From the NCBI RefSeq assembly GCF_000316625.1, contig NC_019676.1:1-64000 (forward strand): a stretch of 64,000 nucleotides of DNA, written 5' to 3'. Under the pieces are notes generated by a model that made no database searches, was not told the origin of the DNA, and worked only from the letters and a program-made list of their open reading frames with translations. Positions 34,882 through 43,727 of this stretch are shown here, piece after piece; the first letter of the stretch is position 1, and every line of letters starts with the position of its first letter. The position numbers and the translations under genes are program-made. The DNA comes from Nostoc sp. PCC 7107. Lineage in GTDB: Bacteria; Cyanobacteriota; Cyanobacteriia; Cyanobacteriales; Nostocaceae.

Positions 34882-34911
34882 TGACATAGATTCTCAATCA
34901 AAGTTATATTA
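34882..34911 (+). promoter_or_regulatory. Promoter with a Fur-like ATTCTCAAT element
   Basis: A perfect -35 TTGACA (34882-34887) is followed by a 17-bp spacer and a -10-like TTATAT (34905-34910; TATATT shifted by one). The spacer contains ATTCTCAAT at 34891-34899, a sequence resembling half of cyanobacterial Fur boxes. The predicted start is near 34917-34921. Confidence 0.55.
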
Positions 34912-34917
34912 TTAATC

Positions 34918-34987
34918 AGTGTTCTCCTCTCTTTAAGGATCGGCAGACGGGATTAGCCAGCAGTCGCAGGCTTGTCCCTCTTTTTTT
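34918..34987 (+). ncRNA. Candidate ~70-nt sRNA (possibly IsaR1-like)
   Basis: Downstream of the promoter, a pyrimidine-rich 5' end (GTTCTCCTCTCTTT, 34921-34934) could pair with Shine-Dalgarno regions. It is followed by a terminator hairpin with arms 34949-34958 and 34969-34978 (nine of ten pairs, one mismatch) and TTTTTTT. The length, CU-rich single strand and Fur-like promoter element are reminiscent of the iron-stress sRNA IsaR1, which is about 68 nt in Synechocystis. The identity is from recollection and not checked. The conserved Yfr1 motif is absent. Confidence 0.55.
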
Positions 34988-35122
34988 ATGTATTGGTCAT
35001 TTGTTAGGGTTTTAGGCATAGAAACACAGCCTACTCCAGATATAAATAAAAAGACTAAACTTTCTCAATGGAAATTAGGCTATTTTGTATTTTGTCAGAC
35101 TAATAACCAAAAACAAAGGACA

Positions 35123-35143
35123 AATGACCAATGACTAATGACC
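35123..35143 (+). repeat. Heptanucleotide repeat spanning the crtH start codon
   Basis: Three units, AATGACC, AATGACT and AATGACC. The ATG of crtH (35131) is inside the second unit and the protein starts MTND from it. Confidence 0.85.
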
Positions 35144-36642
35144 ATTTTGTGTTTGACGCAATTATCATTGGTTCGGGAATTGGGGGCTTGGTAACAGCAA
35201 CTCAACTAGCAGCCAAAGGCGCTAAAGTTTTGGTGCTAGAACGTTATCTGATTCCTGGTGGTAGTGCAGGCTCTTTTGAGCATCACGGTTATCGCTTTGA
35301 TGTCGGAGCATCAATGATTTTCGGCTTGGGGAAAAATGGCACAACTAACTTGTTGACTCGCGCCCTGGATGCAGTAAATGTTGATTTAAAAACAATACCC
35401 GACCCAGTACAGATTCATTATCATCTTCCTGATAAATTAGATATTAAAGTTGACCGGGATCATGAGAAATTTTTGCAAAATCTTACTGCTTATTTTCCTC
35501 AAGAAGCAAGAGGTATTCGACGTTTTTATAACCAATGTTGGCAAGTTTTTAATTACCTAAACCGGATGGATTTATTGTCGCTAGAAGAACCTCGGTATTT
35601 GATGCGGATGTTTTTCCAGCATCCTTTAGCGTGTCTGGGTTTACTTAAGTATCTACCAAAAAATGTCGGAGAAGTAGCGCGACATTATATTAAAGATCCC
35701 TTATTATTAAAATTCATTGATATGGAATGTTATTGCTGGTCAGTAGTACCAGCGAACATGACACCAATGATTAATGCAGGCATGGTCTTTTCCGATAGAC
35801 ATTATGGTGGTGTCAATTATCCTCAAGGCGGAGTAGGAATAATTGCTCAAAAACTAGTAGAGGGGTTAAAAAAAGTTGGCGGTGAGATTCAGTATCAAGC
35901 TAGGGTCAAAAAAATTATTATAGAAAAGGGATGTGCTGTCGGCGTAGAACTAGCTAACGGTCAAATTTATCGCGGTAAACGCATAGTTTCTAACGCTACA
36001 CGCTGGGATACCTTTGGTAAATTAATTCCTGTAGATAAAATACCTAATAATGAGAAAAAATGGCAACAACGTTATGAAAAATCACCTGGCTTTTTGAGTT
36101 TACATATAGGTGTCAAAAGTTCAATTTTACCCAATCACACAGAATGCCATCATATTTTGTTAGAAGATTGGGCGAAAATGACTACAGCAGAAGGCACGAT
36201 TTTTGTTTCAATTCCCACATTGCTTGACCCAGATTTAGCACCAGAGGGACATCATATCATTCATGCCTTTACACCTCACTGGATTGATGCTTGGCTAGGT
36301 TTGTCAGCAAATAGATATGAAGCGAAGAAAGAAGCCGCAGCCTGGCGAATTATTGAGCGACTAGAAAAGATTTTTCCTGGGTTAGATGCAGAGTTAGATT
36401 ATCTAGCCATAGGCACACCCCGCACTCATCGTCGTTTCCTAGGACGAGAAGATGGCACTTATGGGCCAATTCCTCGACATAAATTGTGGGGTTTGTTAGG
36501 AATGCCTTTTAATCGCACAGCTATTCAGGGACTTTATTGTGTTGGTGATAGTACTTTTCCCGGTCAAGGGTTGAATGCTGTCGCCTTTTCTGGTTTTGCT
36601 TGCGCCCATCGCATCGCTGCCGATTTGGGAATTGGGAAATAG
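35131..36642 (+). CDS. crtH: Prolycopene (carotenoid) isomerase CrtH
   Basis: FAD-dependent carotenoid isomerase (CRTISO) that turns poly-cis-lycopene into all-trans-lycopene, needed in darkness. The 503-residue chain opens with the dinucleotide-binding signature FDAIIIGSGIGGLVTATQLA, followed by VLVLERYLIPGGSAGSFEHH. The C-terminal amine-oxidase-like end reads GLYCVGDSTFPGQGLNAVAF. The length and the GGSAGSF segment match CrtH rather than bacterial CrtI desaturase. The start codon falls inside a heptad repeat. Confidence 0.93.
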   Translation: MTNDHFVFDAIIIGSGIGGLVTATQLAAKGAKVLVLERYLIPGGSAGSFEHHGYRFDVGASMIFGLGKNGTTNLLTRALDAVNVDLKTIPDPVQIHYHLPDKLDIKVDRDHEKFLQNLTAYFPQEARGIRRFYNQCWQVFNYLNRMDLLSLEEPRYLMRMFFQHPLACLGLLKYLPKNVGEVARHYIKDPLLLKFIDMECYCWSVVPANMTPMINAGMVFSDRHYGGVNYPQGGVGIIAQKLVEGLKKVGGEIQYQARVKKIIIEKGCAVGVELANGQIYRGKRIVSNATRWDTFGKLIPVDKIPNNEKKWQQRYEKSPGFLSLHIGVKSSILPNHTECHHILLEDWAKMTTAEGTIFVSIPTLLDPDLAPEGHHIIHAFTPHWIDAWLGLSANRYEAKKEAAAWRIIERLEKIFPGLDAELDYLAIGTPRTHRRFLGREDGTYGPIPRHKLWGLLGMPFNRTAIQGLYCVGDSTFPGQGLNAVAFSGFACAHRIAADLGIGK

Positions 36643-36683
36643 TCTATGCTCGTTTTTCATTAGTTAATTGCAGTGTAATCAAT

Positions 36684-36722
36684 CGAAAAAAGAGGGAGAA
36701 TACCCCATGTTTGAGGTATTCT
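36684..36722 (-). terminator. Intrinsic terminator after purT
   Basis: Eight-base-pair stem AGAATACC (36697-36704) with GGTATTCT (36715-36722), followed on the minus strand by CCCTCTTTTTT. It is 15 bp beyond the purT stop. Confidence 0.75.
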
Positions 36723-36736
36723 AGATTCTGCATTTT

Positions 36737-37915
36737 TCAAGTCGAAACTATTTGGACTTTATTAGCTGCTGTTGTAGCTTTTTGTCTCGCCTCTTGAACA
36801 TTTACGGCTTTAGCTAAAGCCACACCCATACGTCGATAAGGATGAGCCGATGGTTTACCAAATAATTTAATATCGACATCCTTTTCTGCTAAAGCTTCGG
36901 CAACCCCAACAAAAGAAATTGAATCTGATTTTTCTGAGGCTAAAATTACAGCACTCGCCGAAGGACAAAGTTGTTCAATGTGAGGAATTGGTAAGCCTAA
37001 AACAGCCCTTAAATGTAATTCAAATTCATTCAGATTTTGGGAAATTAATGTCACCATACCTGTATCGTGGGGTCTGGGAGAAAGTTCAGAGAAAATGACT
37101 TCATCTTTAGTTATGAAAAACTCAACACCAAAAATCCCTGCTCCACCTAAAGCATCGGTGACTTTTTTGGCTATTGCTTGAGATTCTAAGATTTTATCTT
37201 CAGAGATGCCTGCTGGTTGCCAAGATTCTTGATAATCGCCTCTTTCTTGACGATGACCGATAGGAGAACAGAAGATTGTTGGGGTATTCCATTGTTTAAT
37301 TGTCAGCAATGTTATCTCAATCTCAAAATTAATAAATTCCTCGACAATGACTTTTTGACTGTCGCCTCTAGAATTAGCGATCGCATAATTCCAAGCCTGC
37401 TCAACTTCATCTTTATTCGCTACTACAGATTGACCTTTCCCCGAAGATGACATTACAGGTTTAACTACGTTCGGAAAGCCAATTTCTGATGAAATTGCAA
37501 TCAATTCATCTAGCGTTACAGCATAACCATATTTAGCTGTTCTAATGCCTAATTCTTTGTGTGCCAATTCCCGGATTCTGTCACGGTTCATTGTATAGTT
37601 AGTCGCCGCCGCCGTTGGGATAACTGTAATACCTCTTTGTTCAAACTCTAGTAACTTTTCTGTCCTAATTGCTTCAATTTCTGGTATGATTAAATCAGGC
37701 TGATGTTTTGTGACCACTGCTTCTAAATCATCGGCACTAAGCATTGAAATTATTTCTGCACAATCAGCAACCTGCATCGCTGGCGCATTAGCATAGCGGT
37801 CAACTGCAATTACATAATTACCCAGACGTTGAGCCGCAATCACAAATTCTTTGCCCAGTTCCCCTGAACCCAACAGCATCAGTTTTTTAGGTAACTTAAT
37901 AGAATTACTCATCAA
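36737..37915 (-). CDS. purT: Formate-dependent phosphoribosylglycinamide formyltransferase PurT
   Basis: ATP-grasp enzyme using formate and ATP to make formyl-GAR in purine synthesis, independent of folate. The 392-residue length is typical. The N-terminus LMLLGSGELGKEFVIAAQRL is the pre-ATP-grasp fold, then PDLIIPEIEAIRTEKLLEFE, the ATP-binding VVKPVMSSSGKGQSVV and SELSPRPHDTGMVTLISQ near the metal site. An alternative Met is at residue 2. Transcribed convergently to crtH. Confidence 0.95.
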   Translation of the reverse strand: MMSNSIKLPKKLMLLGSGELGKEFVIAAQRLGNYVIAVDRYANAPAMQVADCAEIISMLSADDLEAVVTKHQPDLIIPEIEAIRTEKLLEFEQRGITVIPTAAATNYTMNRDRIRELAHKELGIRTAKYGYAVTLDELIAISSEIGFPNVVKPVMSSSGKGQSVVANKDEVEQAWNYAIANSRGDSQKVIVEEFINFEIEITLLTIKQWNTPTIFCSPIGHRQERGDYQESWQPAGISEDKILESQAIAKKVTDALGGAGIFGVEFFITKDEVIFSELSPRPHDTGMVTLISQNLNEFELHLRAVLGLPIPHIEQLCPSASAVILASEKSDSISFVGVAEALAEKDVDIKLFGKPSAHPYRRMGVALAKAVNVQEARQKATTAANKVQIVST

Positions 37916-37976
37916 TTTATCCAGAAAAATTTTAGTATCATCATCTTATAATTTTTTGAATTTTATTAACATTACT

Positions 37977-38459
37977 TCAATAAGTAAACTTTGCTCCTCG
38001 CAATTTTAAATATTCATACTGAAATTGAGACAAACCAATACCTTTAGCAAACTGACACTCTTCTACTAAAGCCTCTGTCCAAATGGTTTCATTAAGGATT
38101 ACACCTGTTAAATCAGCATTGCGTAAGTCCGCTTTAGTAAAATTAGCAAATAGGAGGTCAGCATTAACTAAACTGCTACGTTGCAGATTAGCATTAGTTA
38201 AATTACCTCTGATGAAATTTATTTCGTCTAATATCAAATCAGATAAATCTGCACCAACTAAATTAGGAAATTTTAGCTGCTGAGGATTTTGTAAAAATTG
38301 CATTATGCAAACTATATTCGCTTCATTTAATTTAATTTTAGTTAAAAACTCATAACGACTTATTCCCAATTGCTTGAGAGTTTGTTGCCTTTGCTCAATA
38401 TTTTGTTCTAAAAACTGTATTGCATTTTTACGTAATTCTTGAGTTGGTAGACTAATCAT
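37977..38459 (-). CDS. Pentapeptide-repeat protein
   Basis: A 160-residue protein. Residues 1-65 are helical (QELRKNAIQFLEQNIEQRQQ); residues about 66-125 contain roughly ten A(D/N)Lxx-type pentapeptides (LVGADLSDLILDEINFIRGN, LTNANLQRSSLVNADLLFAN, FTKADLRNADLTGVIL), which form a right-handed quadrilateral helix. Such proteins are abundant in heterocystous cyanobacteria with largely unknown roles. It starts 25 bp after a histidine kinase and is probably co-transcribed with it. Confidence 0.85.
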   Translation of the reverse strand: MISLPTQELRKNAIQFLEQNIEQRQQTLKQLGISRYEFLTKIKLNEANIVCIMQFLQNPQQLKFPNLVGADLSDLILDEINFIRGNLTNANLQRSSLVNADLLFANFTKADLRNADLTGVILNETIWTEALVEECQFAKGIGLSQFQYEYLKLRGAKFTY

Positions 38460-38484
38460 TATGTCTGATATAAATAGATGATAA

Positions 38485-39705
38485 CTATCTTTTTATCGGC
38501 AGTATTATATCGATTGTAGTACCTTGATTAATCAGAGAAACGCATTTAATAGAACCGCCATGTTGCTCAACAATAATTTGATGACTAATAGACAAACCTA
38601 AGCCTGTTCCTTGTCCAACAGGCTTAGTAGTAAAAAAAGGTTGAAAAATACTTTGGCAAATATTTTCATTCATGCCACAACCATTATCAGTGAATGAGAT
38701 TGTAATTTGATTTTCCTGAGATTGAATTGTCTGAATCCAAATAGTTAGTGCTTCAGCTTTATTTATATCATGTATAGCTTCTTTTTGAATTAAAGCATCA
38801 AGTGCATTATTAATTATATTGAGAAATACTTGATTTAAAAGGCGAGGATTACAATAAACCCGAGGTATTTTGCCGTAGGATTTAATTACTGAAATAGCTT
38901 TGCTATGACTCGCATAACGATTAAGCCGATGCTGCAAAATTACCAGTGTACTATCAATACATTGATGAATATCGGCTTTTTTATAGTCAGATTCATTCAA
39001 ACGTGAGAAACTAGAAAGTGATTCGACAATTTCACTAATCCGATTTGTACCACTCTCCATTGATTCCAGTAGCTTTGGCAAGTCTAGATGGATAAAATTC
39101 AGGTCACTTTTAGCAAGAGCTTGGATAATTTTGATATCTGGATTTGGATACACAGAAGCGTAAGTTGTTAAAAGGTTTAGTAAGTCATTCGTATACTGAC
39201 GAAGATATTCTAAATTGCCATGAATAAAGCTGACTGGATTATTAATTTCATGTGCTACTCCAGCTACCATTTTTCCCAACGCTAACATAGTTTCGCGTTG
39301 AATTAATTGCATTTGAGATTGTTGAGTTGCTTTTAATTGAGATAAAGCTGATTCTGCATTTTCTTTGGCTATACGATATTGTTCCTGTACTAGAAATAAA
39401 CGTTGTAGTGTTTGGTAGTATATAGTAACAGTAAACAAAACAAATAATGCGCCAAAAAAGAAAACCATACCAGTCAGTAATGGTATCCATTCAAATAGTT
39501 CCGTAATTGTTAAATAAATACATAAAGAATAACCACCCAGAAAAAAAACCATGAGCGAGAACATGATTCGCCAACTGAGTTTATCTGCTTCTGTCTTGAA
39601 AAATGCGAGAATTTTTCGTGTCCTAACAATAGATAGTCCCATGATTCCAGCACCCAGAGCAATCAGGGTGACAATCAAAGACAGAACAACTGGAGAACTT
39701 AACAT
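38485..39705 (-). CDS. Membrane-bound sensor histidine kinase
   Basis: Two-component sensor, 406 residues. Three hydrophobic segments lie at about residues 4-26, 46-67 and 73-95, followed by a short coiled coil and then the dimerisation domain with H152 in VAGVAHEINNPVSFIHGN. The ATPase core has NIINNALDAL (N box), FTDNGCGMNENI (G1), the F box around FQPFFTTKPVGQ and GTGLGLSISHQI (G2). No PAS, GAF or receiver domain is visible and no response regulator is adjacent, so its partner is elsewhere. Overlaps no other gene; followed by a pentapeptide-repeat gene. Confidence 0.93.
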   Translation of the reverse strand: MLSSPVVLSLIVTLIALGAGIMGLSIVRTRKILAFFKTEADKLSWRIMFSLMVFFLGGYSLCIYLTITELFEWIPLLTGMVFFFGALFVLFTVTIYYQTLQRLFLVQEQYRIAKENAESALSQLKATQQSQMQLIQRETMLALGKMVAGVAHEINNPVSFIHGNLEYLRQYTNDLLNLLTTYASVYPNPDIKIIQALAKSDLNFIHLDLPKLLESMESGTNRISEIVESLSSFSRLNESDYKKADIHQCIDSTLVILQHRLNRYASHSKAISVIKSYGKIPRVYCNPRLLNQVFLNIINNALDALIQKEAIHDINKAEALTIWIQTIQSQENQITISFTDNGCGMNENICQSIFQPFFTTKPVGQGTGLGLSISHQIIVEQHGGSIKCVSLINQGTTIDIILPIKR

Positions 39706-39923
39706 GGTATTGAGCTAGGTTGAACGGCAAGATAGGCTGTAAACTATCACCAAGCACTTAGGGAAAAAGTCATTTTAATTTGACTGTATCGAAATAATTC
39801 AACTAATTGGACTAGAAGACACAATAGTTTAAACCTTACTCGCTGAAGCATGAAATAAATTATTTACTCAACATCGTAAGTAAATAATCGCTGGACAGCG
39901 GAATTCTTATCTAATCATAAAAA

Positions 39924-39941
39924 TGCCCTTACCAAAGGGCA
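39924..39941 (-). terminator. Intrinsic terminator after the ABC-F gene
   Basis: Seven-base-pair stem TGCCCTT/AAGGGCA with loop ACCA. On the minus strand it is followed by TTTTTATG, 59 bp after the stop codon. Confidence 0.7.
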
Positions 39942-39999
39942 AGGGGTTACGCTCTTCACAATCGAAAATCAAAGAAACTTCAACAAAGCTTCATTAATT

Positions 40000-41928
40000 T
40001 CAAGATTCTATTTCGGCTAATTCTAACCAACGTTCGGTAGCTATATCAATTGCTTTTTTGAGAGTTTCCACCTGATCGTAGAGTTTCTGCACTTGGCTAT
40101 AATTACCTGGAGAAACTTTATTCATAGCTGTTTCTGCTTCGGCTTTTTCAGCTTCTAATTGAGAAATTTTAGCTTCTAATTGCTCAAATTCGCGCTTTTG
40201 CCAATTAGATAGTCGGCGGCGTTTTTTGGTTTCAGAATCTTTTGCTTGATTGGCTGCTTGAACTTCAGTATTTTTTGGTTTATCGTTATTTTTAATTGTT
40301 TCTTGTTGTGCTGCTTCCTCAGCTTTTTTATAGTCTAGATAAACGGAATAATTGCCAGGATATTGCCGAAGATTACCACCTTCCTCTAAGACAAAAATTG
40401 TGTCAACAGTGCGATCTAAAAAGTAGCGATCGTGAGAAACTGCTATTACACTCCCAGAAAAGTCTTCTAAGTAATCTTCTAAAACTGCGAGTGTCTGCAC
40501 GTCTAAATCATTGGTAGGTTCGTCTAAAATTAAAACATTGGGCGCACTAATTAATATGCGTAGCAAAAATAAACGCCGTTTTTCCCCACCAGAAAGTTTA
40601 TGAATTGGCGCATACTGTTGGTTTCCGGGGAATAAAAACCTCTCCAACATTTGAGAAGCAGTTATTTTCGTCCCATCGGCAATTTGGACAAATTCACCTT
40701 CTTCTTTAATGTAGTCAATCACGCGCTGATCTTCATTCAAAGCCGTGAGTAATTCTTCAGAATGTTGGTCAAAATAACCAATGTGAATTGTAGCGCCAAT
40801 CTCTACGTTACCTGCATCCGGTTGTATTCGCCCAGTGATGATATTCATTAACGTAGACTTACCAGCACCATTACCGCCAATAATACCAATGCGGTCTTCT
40901 GGGCTAAATTCGTAAGTAAAATCTTTGATTAGAGTTCTGTCGTTATAAGCTTTAGAGATATTCTTCAAGTCAATTACCTTTTTACCAATGCGGCGGCTGA
41001 CTGTCGAAATATCTACTTTGCCTAAACTCTGTTTAAACTCAGTTTCGCGCATGGCGTGGACACGCTGAATTCTGGCTTTTTGTTTTGTACTTCTGGCTTT
41101 GGGGCCACGCTTTAACCATTCCAATTCTCGGCGTAAGACTCCTTGATGTTTGCGTTGGGTACTAGCGGCGGATTCTTCAGCTAAGGCTTTCTTTTCGAGG
41201 TAATATGAATAATTACCCGTATAAGTATAAATGTCACCTCTGTCAATTTCGATGATGCGATTGGTGACTTTATCTAAAAAGTAGCGATCGTGAGTAATTA
41301 ATAGCAATGCACCACGAAAGCGATTTAAATAACTTTGCAACCACTCTACAGACAGCGCGTCAAGATGGTTTGTCGGCTCATCCATGAGCAAAACATCTGG
41401 TTCTGATAGCAGTGCTGTTGCTAAAGCAATGCGCTTGCGGTATCCTCCAGATAATGTTGCTATGGGTGCATCAAAATCGGCGATTCCTAATTTTGTGAGA
41501 ATGATTTTAGCATTGGTTTCGAGTTCCCATGCGCCTGTTGCGTCCATCTGTTGCATAACTGTAGATAGACGAGACATTAATTGAGTATTTTCGGGATAAT
41601 GGGCGAGTTTATCTGATAATTCTTCATATTCACGCACAAGTTTCATTTGTTCGCCACTGTCAGCAAAAACTTGTTCTAAAACTGTGCAATTTTCATCTAA
41701 ATCTGGTTGCTGAGGTAAGTAGATTATTTTTGCACCAGAGCTAGTGATAATTTGTCCACTATCAACCGGCTCTAGTCCGGCGATCATCTTTAATAAAGTT
41801 GATTTGCCAGAACCATTAGTACCAATTAACCCAACTTTATCATTAGTATCAACGCTAAAATTAGCGTTATTTAATATTTCTTTGATGCCAAAATCTTTTT
41901 TAATAGATTGGAGTGTAATAATACTCAT
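40000..41928 (-). CDS. ABC-F family ATPase (Uup-type)
   Basis: Cytosolic twin-ATPase of the ABC-F group, acting on the ribosome or, for Uup, in replication/recombination. Two ABC domains: Walker A GTNGSGKST and GGNGAGKST, signatures LSGGYRKR and LSGGEKRR, Walker B LLMDEPTNHLD and LILDEPTNDLD. The interdomain linker is basic (WLKRGPKARSTKQKARIQRV). The C-terminal ~110 residues are a coiled coil (REFEQLEAKISQLEAEKAEA), matching the Uup-type C-terminal domain. The 642-residue length fits. No membrane segment is present. Confidence 0.92.
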   Translation of the reverse strand: MSIITLQSIKKDFGIKEILNNANFSVDTNDKVGLIGTNGSGKSTLLKMIAGLEPVDSGQIITSSGAKIIYLPQQPDLDENCTVLEQVFADSGEQMKLVREYEELSDKLAHYPENTQLMSRLSTVMQQMDATGAWELETNAKIILTKLGIADFDAPIATLSGGYRKRIALATALLSEPDVLLMDEPTNHLDALSVEWLQSYLNRFRGALLLITHDRYFLDKVTNRIIEIDRGDIYTYTGNYSYYLEKKALAEESAASTQRKHQGVLRRELEWLKRGPKARSTKQKARIQRVHAMRETEFKQSLGKVDISTVSRRIGKKVIDLKNISKAYNDRTLIKDFTYEFSPEDRIGIIGGNGAGKSTLMNIITGRIQPDAGNVEIGATIHIGYFDQHSEELLTALNEDQRVIDYIKEEGEFVQIADGTKITASQMLERFLFPGNQQYAPIHKLSGGEKRRLFLLRILISAPNVLILDEPTNDLDVQTLAVLEDYLEDFSGSVIAVSHDRYFLDRTVDTIFVLEEGGNLRQYPGNYSVYLDYKKAEEAAQQETIKNNDKPKNTEVQAANQAKDSETKKRRRLSNWQKREFEQLEAKISQLEAEKAEAETAMNKVSPGNYSQVQKLYDQVETLKKAIDIATERWLELAEIES

Positions 41929-42002
41929 AATAATTAATTATTTGCTCTTTGCGATCGCCATCTGGTAGGCAAGATTCTTATCTTACCTACATTCTCCCAA
42001 TT

Positions 42003-42431
42003 TTAGGCAAATAAATCGAGGGGTAGATGTCCATACATTTCGTTGATTCCTCTTTCATCATAAGATTGGCAAGATACTAATACACCGCGATGATGCCCTG
42101 CGTAGGAATCAAGATAGCACAGACCATTTTTGCCGTTTAATTTAATATAAACTGGGCCATCAGTTGTGGGTAAATCAGTTGGGACTTCATAACCCAAAGC
42201 CCGCGAGTAAGTTTTCATTGCTAGTAGTGCTTCTTCGGCTGTGTCAGCACAAATGCCTAATATTTGATAGTCAGAAAGTTTGGTGATTAAGATTAAAGCC
42301 TGACGCACCAAGGCTTTTTCCGAAGCATCAAGGACTGGTGCAATATCTAAGCAGTTGAATTTGTTGAGGAATTTTCTAGCTTCAGCGACGGTAAGCGGGA
42401 GTTGATTTGAGTTTGGCATAGATTTAATCAT
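42003..42431 (-). CDS. DUF1824 family protein
   Basis: A 142-residue conserved protein of cyanobacteria and plastid-bearing organisms. The family-like core is DYQILGICADTAEEALLAMK, then YEVPTDLPTTDGPVYIKLNG, YLDSYAGHHRGVLVSCQSYD and a C-terminus EMYGHLPLDLF. No catalytic motif is certain. The ATG at 42419 is an alternative start. It lies downstream of the prohibitin gene on the same strand; a 42428-42679 frame in between is not convincing. Confidence 0.82.
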   Translation of the reverse strand: MIKSMPNSNQLPLTVAEARKFLNKFNCLDIAPVLDASEKALVRQALILITKLSDYQILGICADTAEEALLAMKTYSRALGYEVPTDLPTTDGPVYIKLNGKNGLCYLDSYAGHHRGVLVSCQSYDERGINEMYGHLPLDLFA

Positions 42432-42478
42432 GTTTTTTGAGGATTTGCCTTTGTGTGTGAGGTAACAATAGCTAATGA

Positions 42479-42499
42479 GTTTTGGATTTTAGATTTTGG
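42479..42499. repeat. Heptanucleotide repeat (ATTTTGG/ATTTTAG)
   Basis: Three near-repeats of a 7-bp unit in the gap between the prohibitin and DUF1824 genes. It matches the repeat at 43522-43549 in unit sequence. Confidence 0.65.
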
Positions 42500-42614
42500 A
42501 TGATTCCTAACTGTAAGAAGAAACAACTTGGATAGATAGGTTTCCTGGCATGACCCAAAGAAACTAAAATCTAAAATTGGCACATTCAAATTTACTTGAT
42601 TATATTGACGTGAA

Positions 42615-43463
42615 TTATTGTTGGCTAGGAAGATTCCCCAGGTTGAAAATAAAGGGTACACTACTTTGTGATTTATCACCCATAATCAAAACTTTAGGCA
42701 TTTGAGCGCCACCTGTTTTCCATGCTTCAATTGCTTCTTTTTGTAAAACTAATTGCCCACCTTGGGCTTTGAGAGTTTCGGCTAAAAGCCTTTGTGCTTC
42801 AGCTTTACCTTTAGCACGATTAATTTCTGCCTGGGCTTCTTGTTCAGCTTCTCGTGCTACATAAACTGCTCTTTGGGCGCGTTGTTCGGCAATTTGTTTT
42901 TCTTCAACTGCTCTGGCAAATTCAGGTGAAAAAGTTAAATCAACCACACTAGTATCTAACACAATTATTCCGTATTTGTCTAAGCGATCGCCTAAAGCAT
43001 TATCAAAGTCTTCTTTGAGTTCACTGCGTTTGGTAATTGCCTCTTCTACTGTTCTTCTAGCAGCTGCTATTTTAAATGCTTCTTGGGTTTGAGGCGCGAT
43101 AATTTTTGATACTATATTTTCTAAAGTTCCTTGTTTTCTTCTCACCTGAACTACTTGTGAGGCATCGAGACGAAAGTTAATTGCAAATCTCGCCGATAAA
43201 TTTTGCAGATCCTTTGTCGAACTTTCTGCTGGCACTTCAAATTTTTGCACTGTTAAATCATACACATCTATTACGGAAATAAAGGGCGGTTTCAAGTGAA
43301 TACCCTCCAATAAAGCACCATCTCTAGCTTTACCTAAAATGCTAATCACCGCTGCTTGCCCTGGATTGATAATAATAAAGGCATTTAGTCCGACAATCAC
43401 CAGTAGTCCTAACAAAATTCCTAAAACTGTAGTTTGCCAATTTCCCAATTGTTGACTTCTCAA
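42615..43463 (-). CDS. Prohibitin family protein (SPFH domain)
   Basis: Membrane-anchored SPFH/band-7 protein of the prohibitin type, which assembles into large rings and scaffolds membrane proteases. One N-terminal membrane segment (LGILLGLLVIVGLNAFIIIN) is followed by the SPFH domain (AAVISILGKARDGALLEGIH) and a coiled coil (EEKQIAEQRAQRAVYVAREA). I choose the TTG at 43463 because AAGGAG lies eight bases before it; the upstream in-frame TTG at 43493 has its GGAG touching the start. This gives 282 residues. It resembles Synechocystis Phb1. Confidence 0.88.
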   Translation of the reverse strand: MRSQQLGNWQTTVLGILLGLLVIVGLNAFIIINPGQAAVISILGKARDGALLEGIHLKPPFISVIDVYDLTVQKFEVPAESSTKDLQNLSARFAINFRLDASQVVQVRRKQGTLENIVSKIIAPQTQEAFKIAAARRTVEEAITKRSELKEDFDNALGDRLDKYGIIVLDTSVVDLTFSPEFARAVEEKQIAEQRAQRAVYVAREAEQEAQAEINRAKGKAEAQRLLAETLKAQGGQLVLQKEAIEAWKTGGAQMPKVLIMGDKSQSSVPFIFNLGNLPSQQ

Positions 43464-43521
43464 GGTTGTATCTCCTTTTAGCTTTGCCGGCAACTCCTGT
43501 ATTATGGTGACACGTCAAGCA

Positions 43522-43549
43522 ATTTTAAATTTTGGATTTTAAATTTTGA
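43522..43549. repeat. Heptanucleotide tandem repeat (ATTTTAA/ATTTTGG)
   Basis: Four consecutive 7-bp units (ATTTTAA, ATTTTGG, ATTTTAA, ATTTTGA) in the gap between divergent prohibitin and ABC exporter genes. Confidence 0.9.
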
Positions 43550-43727
43550 ATTAGCTTCATAAATAAATTTAGGGGCTGGGGATTTTCGATTGATACCACA
43601 AGTAGCTCTGGGGGATTGTACCATCAATAGATTATTGGTCATTTGCCTGCTGAGGCTGGCTCAAGTCTACAAAAGTCAGATACTTCCTCTCCGTGTTATC
43701 ATCAAATGCACGCAATTATAAACAACT

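Larger units (their letters stand above)
34761..35130. other. Intergenic region upp / crtH
   Basis: A 370-bp divergent gap. It contains a promoter-like element and a short candidate sRNA (separate entries) and, at 35123-35143, a heptad repeat spanning the crtH start. The remainder, 35000-35120, holds nothing I can identify. Confidence 0.6.

Noticed and set aside
34918-34987. Yfr1 as identity of the sRNA before crtH
   Set aside because: The conserved ACTCCTCACAC motif of Yfr1 is absent.
42428-42679. 83-codon minus-strand frame between prohibitin and DUF1824
   Set aside because: Overlaps the prohibitin C-terminus, includes heptad-repeat DNA and has no recognisable features.
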